This document shows, piece after piece, positions 25,614-34,796 of a stretch of DNA of 64,000 nt; within the stretch, counting starts at the first letter, position 1, and each line of letters starts with the position of its first letter. The DNA comes from Brevibacterium limosum (GTDB lineage Bacteria > Actinomycetota > Actinomycetes > Actinomycetales > Brevibacteriaceae). The notes below the pieces were generated by a model. It saw only the letters and a list, made by a program, of their open reading frames with translations, did no database searches and was not told the DNA's origin. The position numbers were made by a program, and so were the translations under genes. The DNA lies in the NCBI RefSeq assembly GCF_011617705.1, contig NZ_CP050154.1, positions 3,286,001 through 3,350,000 on the forward strand, written 5' to 3'.

Positions 25614-26597
25614 ATGGCAACGACGGATCTGGTCCTCGAGGGCGGTGGCACGAAGCTGCCGGGCCTCGTCGGGGCTGTCGAGGCTCTTGCCCACGGCGGC
25701 TACGACTTCCATCGCATCGCCGGAACCTCGGCCGGAGCGATCGTCGGTTCGCTCACCGCGGCGGGGATCTCACCGCCGACCCTGCGGCAGAAGGTCCTCG
25801 AACAGGACTTCGGCGAATTCGAGGACCTCTCCCCCGCGTTCCGCCCCGTCCCCTGGTTGGGACGAGTACAGGGATTGCTGCTGCACAAGGGGATGTACGT
25901 GGGCGAGGCGCTCCATGACTTCCTCGCCGAGCTGCTGGCAGATCAGGGTGTGCACACCTGGGGTGACCTCAAGTTCGCCGACCCGGGCAGTGCGATCCCG
26001 GCGGAGCGGTCGTATCGGCTCGTCGTCATCGTCTCCGACGTCTCCCGCGGGCGCATGCTCCGCCTGCCCTGGGACTATGAGGAGACCCTCGGCGTCGATG
26101 CGGACAGCCAGTCCGTCGCCGAGGCCGTGTGCGCCTCGGCCGCCAGCCCGTTCTTCTTCCGCCCCCGCAGTCTGCCCGCCCGGCCGAGCGTGGCCGGCGG
26201 AGACTCCGTACTCGGCGCCGACGGCGGACTGCTCTCGAACTTTCCTGTCGACGTCTTCGACCGCAAGGACTCGAAACCGGCACGCTGGCCGACCTTCGGC
26301 GTCATGCTCTCGGCCCGCCAGACGGCCGCCGCCGAATGGCGGCCCAACGCGACCACGTACCAATACGCGAAGTCCCTGCTGTCGACGATGATCAACGCCC
26401 ACGACCTTCGGCACATCGATGACCCCTCGGTGACCGAACGGACGGTCTTCGTCGACACCACCGGACACAGCAGCACGGACTTCGCCCTGACGACGGCCGA
26501 CAAGCTCGATCTCATCTCGTCGGGCCGAAAGGCCGGAGAGAAGTTTCTGGCCGACTGGGACTGGCAGGAGTGGAAGGACCGCTTCGACCGGAAATGA
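25614..26597 (+). CDS. Patatin-like phospholipase
   Basis: Predicted lipid acyl hydrolase of 327 aa with a Ser-Asp dyad: oxyanion loop LEGGGTKLPG near the start, nucleophile elbow GTSAGA (Ser ~40) and the Asp in GADGGLLSNFPVD (~205). No signal peptide is visible, so it is cytoplasmic. GGAAGGA precedes the ATG at 25614. It may share a transcript with the upstream SDR gene. Confidence 0.88.
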   Translation: MATTDLVLEGGGTKLPGLVGAVEALAHGGYDFHRIAGTSAGAIVGSLTAAGISPPTLRQKVLEQDFGEFEDLSPAFRPVPWLGRVQGLLLHKGMYVGEALHDFLAELLADQGVHTWGDLKFADPGSAIPAERSYRLVVIVSDVSRGRMLRLPWDYEETLGVDADSQSVAEAVCASAASPFFFRPRSLPARPSVAGGDSVLGADGGLLSNFPVDVFDRKDSKPARWPTFGVMLSARQTAAAEWRPNATTYQYAKSLLSTMINAHDLRHIDDPSVTERTVFVDTTGHSSTDFALTTADKLDLISSGRKAGEKFLADWDWQEWKDRFDRK

Positions 26598-26674
26598 TCC
26601 TGACCCCCATGGCCTGCGACCGATCGACGTGTAAGAATGAGGGCCCGAACCTGATCGCGAGCGAAGGAGAGATC

Positions 26675-27172
26675 ATGAGCGAGTTCGAAGCGGACGCAGC
26701 AGACCGGCCTGAAGACGACCCCATCCTCGATGACCCCGAACTCGACGAGCCGACGGCCGACGAGTTGGATGATCCCGAACTCAACGCCGCCGAGGCCGAG
26801 GCCGACCAGGTCGACGCCGACTCCGGCATCGACGAGGAGCCCGCCGAGGCGCCCGTCGAGCCCGGTGCCGAGGGCCCCGAAGGAACCGGCATCGAAGGCG
26901 CCGACGATGTGCTCGTCGACGACGCGGGCTGGGAGGACGAGAACGAGGCACCCGACCTCTCGGACGAGTTCAACACCGATCAGTCGCCGGCAGCGGAGCA
27001 GGGAAATCGCGTCGGCGACGAGATGGTCTCCGAAGGCGATGACGACTTCGAGGTCGCCGAGCTCGACGGGGACGATCTCAACGTCGATGCCCTGGCCGAT
27101 GACGGGACCGAAGAGGTCTCGGTCATCGACGGGATGCCCGAAGTCATCGACGATTCCTATGAGGAGGACTGA
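26675..27172 (+). CDS. Highly acidic hypothetical protein
   Basis: Unrecognised 165-aa protein made mostly of Asp, Glu, Ala, Gly and Pro, with repeated DDPEL units near the start and almost no Lys or Arg. No transmembrane segment or known domain is visible; it is probably disordered. Only the C-terminal third (VSVIDGMPEVIDDSYEED) looks conserved in style, as in DUF5709-like actinobacterial acidic proteins, a tentative link. GAAGGAGAG precedes the ATG. Confidence 0.7.
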   Translation: MSEFEADAADRPEDDPILDDPELDEPTADELDDPELNAAEAEADQVDADSGIDEEPAEAPVEPGAEGPEGTGIEGADDVLVDDAGWEDENEAPDLSDEFNTDQSPAAEQGNRVGDEMVSEGDDDFEVAELDGDDLNVDALADDGTEEVSVIDGMPEVIDDSYEED

Positions 27173-27310
27173 CCCCTCCCCGATCGCGGGGTAGGAGGAT
27201 CCCTCGACGTGGGCCGAAGTGAGGTTGCTCTCCGAATGCACTGAAACTCAAGGGCTGGTGTGGCATCTGCTCGGTGAGGGTGCTAGACCGGGAGTGGAAG
27301 GAGTCCTCAC

Positions 27311-28738
27311 ATGTCAGCATCGGCCCGCACGTCAGGCCAGCATTTCGACCTGCCGCACATGGGGTCGGGTCGCCCGCTCCACCGACTCGGCGTCATCGCC
27401 ACAGTCGCGACCTTCGGCGGTCTCCTCTTCGGCTATGACACCGGCGTCGTCAATGGTGCCCTCGAGCCTCTGAGCAGGGACTTCGGCCTGACTCCGCTGT
27501 CCGAGGGCATGGTCGTCGCTTCACTCATGGTCGGTGCCGCCTTCGGTGCGGTCTTCGGCGGTCGGGTCGCCGACGCCTATGGTCGTCGACGGACGATCCT
27601 CGGCCTCGCCGTCATCTTCATTCTCGGCACCTTGGCCTGTGTGCTCGCCCCGGGCGCGGAGTTCCTCATCGGCGCCCGCTTCGTCCTCGGCATCGCCGTC
27701 GGTGGTGCCTCGGCCTCAGTCCCCGTCTACCTCGGTGAGATCGCCCCCTCGGAGAAGCGCGGCTCGTTCGTCACCCGCAATGAGCTGATGATCGTCGCCG
27801 GCCAGCTCGCGGCCTTCGTCATCAATGCCGTGATCTTCAACTTCTGGGGTCACGTCGATTCCATCTGGCGCTGGATGCTCCTCGTGGCCCTGGCCCCGGC
27901 GATCGCCCTCCTCGTGGGGATGATCTTCCAGCCGGAGAGTCCCCGGTGGCTGATCTCGAAGGGACGCTCCGACGAAGCTCTCGACGTCCTCCGGCAGGTC
28001 CGCTCCCCCGAACGCGCCGAGGCGGAGGTCGCCGAGGTGACCAAACTGGCCCAACAGGACGCCCAGCAGCAGACCGGCGGGCTCTCCGACTTGGGGACGC
28101 GCTGGGTGCTGCGCTTGGTGATCATCGGCGTCGGGCTCGGCTTCTTCCAGCAGCTGACGGGCATCAACTCGGTGATGTACTACGGCACGCAGCTGCTGAC
28201 CAACGCCGGACTCGACTCCGGAGTCGCCATCATCGGCAATATCGCCAATGGCGTGTTCTCCCTGGCCGGCATCTCACTGGGCATGTTCCTGCTCAACAGG
28301 CTGCCGCGCCGCGTCATGTTCCTCACCGGATACGGACTCATCGCGTTCTTCCACGCCCTCATCGCCCTGACCGCGGTCATCGTCCCGTCCGGCCCGGGAC
28401 AGGCGTGGACGGTCCTCGTCTTCCTCGTCCTCTTCGTCTTCTCGATGCAGTGTACCGTCGGTCCGCTGACCTGGCTGATGCTCTCCGAGATCTTCCCGAT
28501 GAAGATCCGCAGCTTCGCGATGGGCATCTGCGTGTTCGTACTGTGGATCATGAACGCCGTCGTCGCCCAGTTCTTCCCGCCGCTCATCGAGGCGATGGGC
28601 ATGACCGCGACCTTCGGCATGTTCGCAGGTCTGGCCGTCGTCGCCTTCATCTTCCTCGCCCTGCTCCTGCCGGAGACGAAGGGCAAGGATCTCGCACAGT
28701 TCGAGCGGGAGTTCAAAGCCGAGTACGGCCGGAAGTAA
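27311..28738 (+). CDS. Sugar porter-family MFS transporter
   Basis: Twelve-helix sugar:H+ symporter of 475 aa. It has LLFGYDTGVVNGAL in helix 1, DAYGRRRTI in loop 2-3, PESPRWLISKGR after helix 6, QQLTGINSVMYYG in helix 7 and PETKGKDL at the end, all family signatures. It resembles XylE/IolT-type inositol or xylose importers. GGAAGGAG precedes the ATG. A universal stress protein gene starts 9 bp after its stop. Confidence 0.92.
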   Translation: MSASARTSGQHFDLPHMGSGRPLHRLGVIATVATFGGLLFGYDTGVVNGALEPLSRDFGLTPLSEGMVVASLMVGAAFGAVFGGRVADAYGRRRTILGLAVIFILGTLACVLAPGAEFLIGARFVLGIAVGGASASVPVYLGEIAPSEKRGSFVTRNELMIVAGQLAAFVINAVIFNFWGHVDSIWRWMLLVALAPAIALLVGMIFQPESPRWLISKGRSDEALDVLRQVRSPERAEAEVAEVTKLAQQDAQQQTGGLSDLGTRWVLRLVIIGVGLGFFQQLTGINSVMYYGTQLLTNAGLDSGVAIIGNIANGVFSLAGISLGMFLLNRLPRRVMFLTGYGLIAFFHALIALTAVIVPSGPGQAWTVLVFLVLFVFSMQCTVGPLTWLMLSEIFPMKIRSFAMGICVFVLWIMNAVVAQFFPPLIEAMGMTATFGMFAGLAVVAFIFLALLLPETKGKDLAQFEREFKAEYGRK

Positions 28739-28747
28739 GGAGTCACC

Positions 28748-29116
28748 ATGTCCGTCGCAGTCGCCGTCACAGACAGTCCGGAGGGCCGTCGCGCGCTCGA
28801 GTCCGCAGTCTCCGAGGCCAGGCAGCTGAATACCGGTCTCCTGCTCATCAACCTCACCCTCCACGACTTCACCGACGATGAGATCCCGCCCGACCTCGAG
28901 GTGACTCTGATCAACCGGTCCGGTCGCGGCGATCGTGATCCCGTCACCGCCGTCCTCGATGAGCTGGGCGACCACGCCGAGGTGGAGCGGCTCGTCCTCG
29001 GGGTGCGCAATCGGTCCCGGGTGGGCAAGATTCTGCTCGGCTCGGTCACGCAGAGACTCATCCTCCGCTCCCCCGTGCCCGTGCTCACCGTCCGCCGGGA
29101 TGCGGCCGGACGCTGA
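28748..29116 (+). CDS. Universal stress protein A family, short form
   Basis: Single UspA domain of 122 aa: the N-terminal VAVTDSPEGRRAL strand-helix and C-terminal GVRNRSRVGKILLGSVTQ, similar to the ATP-binding G2xG9xGS motif. AAGGAG lies in the 9-bp space after the sugar porter, so the two are cotranscribed; it may modulate the transporter. Its last 32 bp overlap the convergent ArsR-like gene. Confidence 0.85.
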   Translation: MSVAVAVTDSPEGRRALESAVSEARQLNTGLLLINLTLHDFTDDEIPPDLEVTLINRSGRGDRDPVTAVLDELGDHAEVERLVLGVRNRSRVGKILLGSVTQRLILRSPVPVLTVRRDAAGR

Positions 29117-29750
29117 CTCGGCCCAGTTCGGTGAATGCCCCGTACGACAGCATATTCGCCGTCTCTGCAGGGCGGTGATCATCGAGGATCCGCAGGGAGC
29201 GCAGCGCCTCCGACATCGCCGCACGATAGAGCAGCGATCCGGTGCTGATCCGGCCCACCCCCGCCTCGGCGAGGGTCGACCGCGAATACCGCGGACTGAC
29301 CAGCACCGGAACCCAGCTGCGACCGGTGATCGTCTCGATCGTCTTGAGGTCGAGGTCGCCGGGGGTCGGTGCTCCGACGTCGAGTCCGAATGCGTCGGCG
29401 AGACCGGCCCGCCCGGCATCGGTGATGGTCAGGGACTCGTCGATCCACTCTCGCTGGGTCAGGGCAGAGAAGAGCTGAATGCCGAACCGGCCTGCGATGT
29501 GCCTGCAGCAGGTGCGGGCGTCCATCAGCCGGCGATCACGGGTCTTCGCCGCCAGGGTCGGTGCCGCGGTCATCGGCCCTCCGGCCAGAGCTCCCGTGTG
29601 TTCCAACCAGTCCGCGACGTCGGTCGAGGCGATCTGGACATAGCGGTGCCGACCTTCGCGTCGCTCGGCGAGGACACCATGGTCGATGAGGATACTGGCA
29701 TGTTTTCGGACAGTGAGGACATCGGAACGGAACGGGAATCTCCTCGTCAT
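29085..29750 (-). CDS. ArsR-like regulator lacking the front of its winged helix
   Basis: The 221-aa product contains TVRKHASILIDHGVLAERREGRHRYVQI, which fits the recognition helix and wing of ArsR regulators. It also has the downstream RTCCRHIAGRFGIQL segment of the long-tailed ArsR class. The usual ~45 residues before the recognition helix are missing: the ATG at 29750 leaves only 12 residues, and upstream in-frame sequence shows no homology. It may be a degraded gene or use an altered N-terminus. It overlaps the convergent usp gene by 32 bp. Confidence 0.65.
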   Translation of the reverse strand: MTRRFPFRSDVLTVRKHASILIDHGVLAERREGRHRYVQIASTDVADWLEHTGALAGGPMTAAPTLAAKTRDRRLMDARTCCRHIAGRFGIQLFSALTQREWIDESLTITDAGRAGLADAFGLDVGAPTPGDLDLKTIETITGRSWVPVLVSPRYSRSTLAEAGVGRISTGSLLYRAAMSEALRSLRILDDHRPAETANMLSYGAFTELGRVSVRPHPGGR

Positions 29751-29887
29751 GGCTCCATGGTAGGACCGTGTCGTTTCGGCCCGGCCCGAAACGTCCCGGC
29801 TCTGTGCTTCGAGGCGGCACGGAGGTCCGCCTCGTGCATGGCCTAGGCTTGACTGCGGGAGTTTCCGTTCGAGGTGAGGGGGCATGC

Positions 29888-31255
29888 GTGGCCGATACGA
29901 CAGAGGGCACCGAGGCGGCAGACCGACTCGAATCCGCGCTCACCGGCCGGATCGATACGTCCACCCTCGACGAGATCTCCGCGCTGGCCCAGCAGGTTCC
30001 GCGGGCCGAGATCGGACGCCTCGTCCACACGTCGACGCCTCTGCAGTCGGCAATGCTCTTCCGGGTGCTGACCAAGGAGGAGGCGCTCGACGTCTTCGAG
30101 GACCTGCCGCCGGCGTACCAGGCCGAACTCATCGGCAACCTCCGTGAGCCCGAGGTCGCCGACATCGTCGAGGGCCTCGACCCCGATGACCGGGCCGAGC
30201 TCTTCGGCGAGCTGCCCGCGGGCGTGGCCAGTCGTCTGATGAAGGGACTGACCACCGACGAGCGGGCGATGACGTCCGCAGTCCTCGGCTACCCGAAGTC
30301 CGCGATCGGCCGCTACATGTCACCCGAGGTGCTCGGCCTGCACGAGGATTGGACCGCTGCCGAGGCGATGGAAGTCGTGCGGGCCCGCATCGACGGTCCC
30401 GAGACCGTCTATCTCCTGCCCGTGGTCGGTCCCGGCCGCGTGTTGCGCGGAGTCGTGTCTCTGCGCAACCTCATCGCCGTCGACGGGGACACTATCATCG
30501 AGGACATGGTCCGCGATTCGATCAGCACCCATGCGCTGAGCGACCGTGAGGAAGCGGCACGCGAGTTCCTGTCCCACCGGCTCATCGCGATGCCGGTGAC
30601 CGACCAGGAGGACCGCCTCGTCGGAATCCTCACCATGGACGACGTCCTCGACATCATCGACGAGGAGGACGCCGAGGACATCGCGCGCGGCTCGGGCACG
30701 GAACCGCTCGACCGCTCCTACCTGTCCTCGACGATCCTGCGCCTGGTCAGGAGCCGCATCGTGTGGCTGCTCGTCCTCGCCGTCTCCGCGATCCTCACCG
30801 TCCAGGTCCTCGAGGTCTATGAGGACCGTCTCGACCAGGTCGTCGTCCTGGCCCTCTTCATTCCGCTGCTCACCGGCACCGGCGGCAACACGGGCAATCA
30901 GGCCGCGACCACCGTCACCCGCGCCCTGGCCGTCGGTGAGGTGCGCATCCGGGACCTCGGCCGGGTGATCTGGCGGGAGCTGCGCGTCGGGGCGCTGCTG
31001 GGAGCGGTCCTCGGCGTTCTCGGCTTCATCGTCGCGGGCCTCGTCTACGGGTGGCCGATCGGCTTGGTCATCGGGCTCACCCTGCTGTCGGTGTGCATGA
31101 TGGCAGCGACGGTGGGCGGGCTGATGCCGATTATCGCGAAGAAGGTCGGCGCGGACCCAGCCGTGTTCTCCAACCCGTTCATCTCCACGTTCTGCGACGC
31201 GACCGGCCTCATCCTCTATTTCACGATCGCGACCACGGTGCTCGGGCTGAGCTGA
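29888..31255 (+). CDS. mgtE: MgtE-family magnesium transporter
   Basis: Mg2+ channel of 455 aa. The cytosolic MgtE N domain (~10-130), two CBS domains (~135-255; YLLPVVGPGRVLRGVVS and MPVTDQEDRLVGILTMDDVL) and a five-helix pore domain (~285-455) with PLLTGTGGNTGNQAATTVTRAL are all present. The GTG at 29888 after GAGGTGAGGGGG is preferred; the open frame upstream to 29768 has no homology. Confidence 0.92.
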   Translation: MADTTEGTEAADRLESALTGRIDTSTLDEISALAQQVPRAEIGRLVHTSTPLQSAMLFRVLTKEEALDVFEDLPPAYQAELIGNLREPEVADIVEGLDPDDRAELFGELPAGVASRLMKGLTTDERAMTSAVLGYPKSAIGRYMSPEVLGLHEDWTAAEAMEVVRARIDGPETVYLLPVVGPGRVLRGVVSLRNLIAVDGDTIIEDMVRDSISTHALSDREEAAREFLSHRLIAMPVTDQEDRLVGILTMDDVLDIIDEEDAEDIARGSGTEPLDRSYLSSTILRLVRSRIVWLLVLAVSAILTVQVLEVYEDRLDQVVVLALFIPLLTGTGGNTGNQAATTVTRALAVGEVRIRDLGRVIWRELRVGALLGAVLGVLGFIVAGLVYGWPIGLVIGLTLLSVCMMAATVGGLMPIIAKKVGADPAVFSNPFISTFCDATGLILYFTIATTVLGLS

Positions 31256-31279
31256 GCCTTTCGGCCTGAGCTGAGCCTG

Positions 31280-31297
31280 CTCGGTCGATCGGCCGAG
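31280..31297. terminator. Hairpin between mgtE and convergent ABC exporter gene
   Basis: CTCGGTC-N4-GGCCGAG (one mismatch) sits in the 46-bp gap between two convergent stops. It is probably a shared 3'-end structure. Confidence 0.4.
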
Positions 31298-31301
31298 GCG
31301 G

Positions 31302-33074
31302 TCACCCCGACCACGCCTCCCACAGACGGGCGTAGGCCCCCTCGGCGGCGACGAGTTCGGCATGGGGTCCCTCCTCGATCACCCGGCCGTGCTCCATGAC
31401 GAGGATCCGGTCGGCCTTCTCGGCCTGGCTGAGACGGTGGGCGACGACGAGAGCGCCCCGTCCGTCCAGGGCTGCCTGCGCGGAGGCTTCGAGGACATGG
31501 GCTCCGGCGGATCCCGCCTCGGCGGTGGCTTCGTCGAGGATCGCGAAGTCCGGGTCGGCGAGGACGAGTCTGGCCAGGGCGATCGTCTGCTCCTGGACCG
31601 CGGAGAGCCGGGTTCCGCCGTCGCCGATGTCGGTGTCCAGACCATTGGGCAGTGTCTTCACCCAGTCGTCGCCGACCGTCTCGAGCGCTGAGCGGATCGC
31701 CGCGTCGGAGGCTCCGGGCACCGGCAGTGCGATGTTCTCGCGCAGCGTTCCGCTGAAGGTGTGGACCTCTTGGGCGACCATTGAGATGTGGTCGCGGAGA
31801 ACTGCCTCGTCCAGTCCGGTCAGATCCGCGCCGGTGCCTGGGTCGCCAACGAGTGCGGCACGTCCGTGTGAGGGTGCCGAGAGTCCGGCGGCGATGCGGG
31901 CCAGGGTCGACTTGCCGGCTCCGGTGGTGCCGACGACGGCGACGACCTCGCCCGGGGCGATGCGCACGCTCACGCCTGTCAGGACGTGATTGTCGGAATC
32001 AGGGTCCTCGTCGTAGCTGAACCAGAGGTTCTCGAGCACCAGCGACGGGGCACCTGAGACGGTGTGGGTCGACCGCCTCGGCGAGGTTTCGGCTTCGTCG
32101 ATGACCCCGACCATGCGGGTCAGCGATGCTCCGGCGGACTGGATCTGATCGAACAGGCCGACGAGTGCTCCGATCGGGTTGAACAGGCGGTGGAAGACCA
32201 GCGCGGCAGTGGTCACGGCTCCGGCGGTCGTCTCGCCGAGGAGGACGAGTGCGAATCCGGCGACGAGGAGCAGGGAGAGGACGACGGCCTCGGCGCGGTT
32301 GTTGCGGCCGAAGGCGCGGGTGAGGAAGCGGAAGACGTGGATCGACAGGTCGCGGGCCTCGCCGGAGGCCGAGTCGATGCGGGTCATCTCACCGCCTTCG
32401 GCACGGTAGGCACGCAGGGTCTGGGCTCCGGTGAGCCCGCCGAGGAGACGGCCGGCACGTCTGCCGAAGGCCGCGCGCTCCTCCTTGTAGATGGGCTCGG
32501 ACCGCGGCAGGTACCAGCGCAGAGTGAGCCAGTACATCGGCAGGGCGACGAGGCCGACGATGCCCAGCCGCCAGTCGATCGCGGCCAGTCCCGCGGCGGA
32601 GACGATGACGACGAGGAGGGATTCGACGACCAGCGGCAGCACCTGGGCGGCGGCTTCGCTGATCTTGCGTGAGTCGTCGGCGACGCGGGAGACGAGGTCG
32701 CCGGTGCCGGTGGCCTCGATCCGCTGGGAGTCGAGTGACATGGCCGAGTCGACGACCTGTGTGCGCAGTTCGGCGACGACGGGCATGGCGATGTGGGCCA
32801 GGGCCCAGGCGCCGATCCACGTGCCCACGGACATGACGACACCGGCGACGGCCACGGCGATCGCGCAGACCCACACGAGGTCTTCTCCCGCCCCTGCCGG
32901 CAGTTCGTCGACGAGCCGGCCGATCGCCCAGGGGCCCACCAGGCCGGCGCCGGCGTTGGCCAGTCCGGCGATGACGAGGAGGACGATCCATCCCGCCCTG
33001 GCTCGCAGCAGCGGGGCCAGGCGGGTGAACGCACGGCGTCTGGTGGCGATGGTCAGGGTGGTGTGTGCGCTCAC
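31302..33074 (-). CDS. ABC exporter half-transporter with degenerate signature motif
   Basis: Membrane domain plus ATPase of 590 aa; six helices (~25-310), then an NBD. Walker A VVGTTGAGKST and Walker B FAILDEATAEAG with catalytic Glu and switch His (VVAHRLSQ) are intact, but the signature is LSAVQEQTIALARL instead of LSGGQ. The GTG start overlaps the TGA of the upstream half-transporter (GTGA), so the two subunits are translationally coupled and almost surely form a heterodimer. Cargo is unknown. Confidence 0.88.
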   Translation of the reverse strand: MSAHTTLTIATRRRAFTRLAPLLRARAGWIVLLVIAGLANAGAGLVGPWAIGRLVDELPAGAGEDLVWVCAIAVAVAGVVMSVGTWIGAWALAHIAMPVVAELRTQVVDSAMSLDSQRIEATGTGDLVSRVADDSRKISEAAAQVLPLVVESLLVVIVSAAGLAAIDWRLGIVGLVALPMYWLTLRWYLPRSEPIYKEERAAFGRRAGRLLGGLTGAQTLRAYRAEGGEMTRIDSASGEARDLSIHVFRFLTRAFGRNNRAEAVVLSLLLVAGFALVLLGETTAGAVTTAALVFHRLFNPIGALVGLFDQIQSAGASLTRMVGVIDEAETSPRRSTHTVSGAPSLVLENLWFSYDEDPDSDNHVLTGVSVRIAPGEVVAVVGTTGAGKSTLARIAAGLSAPSHGRAALVGDPGTGADLTGLDEAVLRDHISMVAQEVHTFSGTLRENIALPVPGASDAAIRSALETVGDDWVKTLPNGLDTDIGDGGTRLSAVQEQTIALARLVLADPDFAILDEATAEAGSAGAHVLEASAQAALDGRGALVVAHRLSQAEKADRILVMEHGRVIEEGPHAELVAAEGAYARLWEAWSG

Positions 33075-34747
33075 CTGGTCACCGCCTGACGGTAGGCCTC
33101 GGCGTCGTCGGCGGCGAGCAGTTCGGAGTGGACGCCGCTGAGGATGGGGCCGGTCGCCGGCACGAAGACCACGGTGTCGGCCGCGGCCAGGAAGGCCGGT
33201 GAACTGGTGAGGATGATGGTCGCGGTCGCCTCGGCGGACCGTCGCAGCCGCGTCACTCCCTCGGCGATCCGGGCTTCGGTGACGGCGTCGACGGCGGTGG
33301 TCGGTTCGTGGAGGACGAGGACGGACGGGCCGGCGTCGAGGGCTCTGGCCAGTGCCACGCGCTGGCGCTGTCCGCCGGAGAGATTGCCGCCGAGCTCCTG
33401 GATGCGATGATCGAGGCCGCCGTCGACGAGGCCGAGGAGTTCGTCGGTGCCCGAGGCCGCGAGCACGTCCTCGGTCACCGGGTGGTCTGTGGTCCCGACG
33501 ATCATCGTGATGTTCGAGCGGATCGTGCCTTCGAACAGGTCGACGGTGTGGGGAGACACGATCATCCGGTCCGGTCCCGTGCCGCGGGCGTGGGTCCCCA
33601 GTGCGCCGAGGAGGTCGGCCGCCGGTTCGGACTGTTCGGTCACGATGCAGGTCAGAGTCCCGAATCCGCAGGTGAAGTCGACGGTGCGGCCCTCGTCGAC
33701 GTCCCAATCACCGACGGTGATTCCCGAGTCGTCGAGTTCCACGGTCGGTGGTGTCGGGCGCTCCGCTGACGCGGGGGCGTCCGCTGTGTCGATGTCGCGA
33801 AGCAGGGTCGCGATCCTCTCAGCGGCGCCGTGGGACTGGGCGAACTGTCCGACGATCTCGGCCAGTGCGCGCATGGGTTCGGTGAGGAATGCTGTCATTC
33901 CGAGGATGCCGATGAGCGCCCCGACGCTGATCTGGCCCTCGATGAGGCGCAGCCCTGCGACGATGAGGACGAGCGCGAGCACGATCGACATCACGAGTGC
34001 GCCCAGACCGGCAAGACGCCCGGTCCTCTCGCCGGTGGCGATGCCGGCGGTGGCCGCCTCGTCGGAGGTGGTCCGGTAGCGGCTCACCGCCCAGGGTTCG
34101 CCGCCCATGGCTTTGATCACGCGCAGGCCGTGCATGAGGTCGGAGGCCGAGCGTCCGGCGCTGGCCACGGCTTCGAGCTGGGCGCCGGCCTTGGCCGAGA
34201 CGGATCGTCCGGGCAGCGCGACGATGATCAGACCGATGGGCACGGCGATGAGGACGACGAGTCCGGTCACCGGGTCGGCGACGAGGAGGAAGACGGCGGC
34301 GGTGAGCATTCCCAGCACCGAGGCGATGCCGCGTCCGGCTTGGGCGAAGGAGAGGGCTGCGGTGTCGGCATCGGCCGAGGCGATCGAGAGGACCTCGCCC
34401 GAGGCACGGTCGGCAGGCAGGTTCGCCGAGGTCAGGGCCGCGTGGGTGATCTCGACGCGCAGGGCATGTGCCTCGTGTTCGCGGGCGGCATTGCAGAAGC
34501 GGGAGCCGAAGCGATATCCGAGGCTGAGCACGGTGAACAGCAGCCCGATGCCGATGATGGAGACGATGAGCATCGTCCACGACAACGGGATGATCGCACG
34601 GTCGACGACGATGCCGATGGCCACGGGCACGAGCGCTTCGCAGACCTGCCACAACGACAGTGTGACGGCTCCGGGGACGAGGAGGGAGAGGCGCCGGCGG
34701 GCGGCTCTGGCCAGGAGGGTCGAACCTGAAGAGGGTATGGTCGGCAC
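33071..34747 (-). CDS. ABC exporter half-transporter with degenerate ATP site
   Basis: Partner subunit of ~558 aa. The membrane domain is normal, but the NBD lacks a Walker A: the position reads CIVTEQSEPAADLLG. Walker B is VLVLHEPTTAVDA (Asp to His) and the switch region is LTSSPAFL with no His. The signature LSGGQRQRVALARAL is intact. Residues therefore complement those of the other subunit to build one active site. The GTG at 34747 after AGGGTAG is the likely start, though an in-frame ATG at 34843 exists. Confidence 0.85.
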   Translation of the reverse strand: MPTIPSSGSTLLARAARRRLSLLVPGAVTLSLWQVCEALVPVAIGIVVDRAIIPLSWTMLIVSIIGIGLLFTVLSLGYRFGSRFCNAAREHEAHALRVEITHAALTSANLPADRASGEVLSIASADADTAALSFAQAGRGIASVLGMLTAAVFLLVADPVTGLVVLIAVPIGLIIVALPGRSVSAKAGAQLEAVASAGRSASDLMHGLRVIKAMGGEPWAVSRYRTTSDEAATAGIATGERTGRLAGLGALVMSIVLALVLIVAGLRLIEGQISVGALIGILGMTAFLTEPMRALAEIVGQFAQSHGAAERIATLLRDIDTADAPASAERPTPPTVELDDSGITVGDWDVDEGRTVDFTCGFGTLTCIVTEQSEPAADLLGALGTHARGTGPDRMIVSPHTVDLFEGTIRSNITMIVGTTDHPVTEDVLAASGTDELLGLVDGGLDHRIQELGGNLSGGQRQRVALARALDAGPSVLVLHEPTTAVDAVTEARIAEGVTRLRRSAEATATIILTSSPAFLAAADTVVFVPATGPILSGVHSELLAADDAEAYRQAVTR

Positions 34748-34796
34748 GAAGGCTACCCTAACATCTCCGTTGATTCGGAGGACTACACTGCCGACT

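Noticed and set aside
33075-33707. N-terminal extension of the second ABC exporter subunit
   Set aside because: The open frame upstream of GTG 33074 lies wholly within the first subunit gene in another frame and has Arg/Pro-rich shadow composition.
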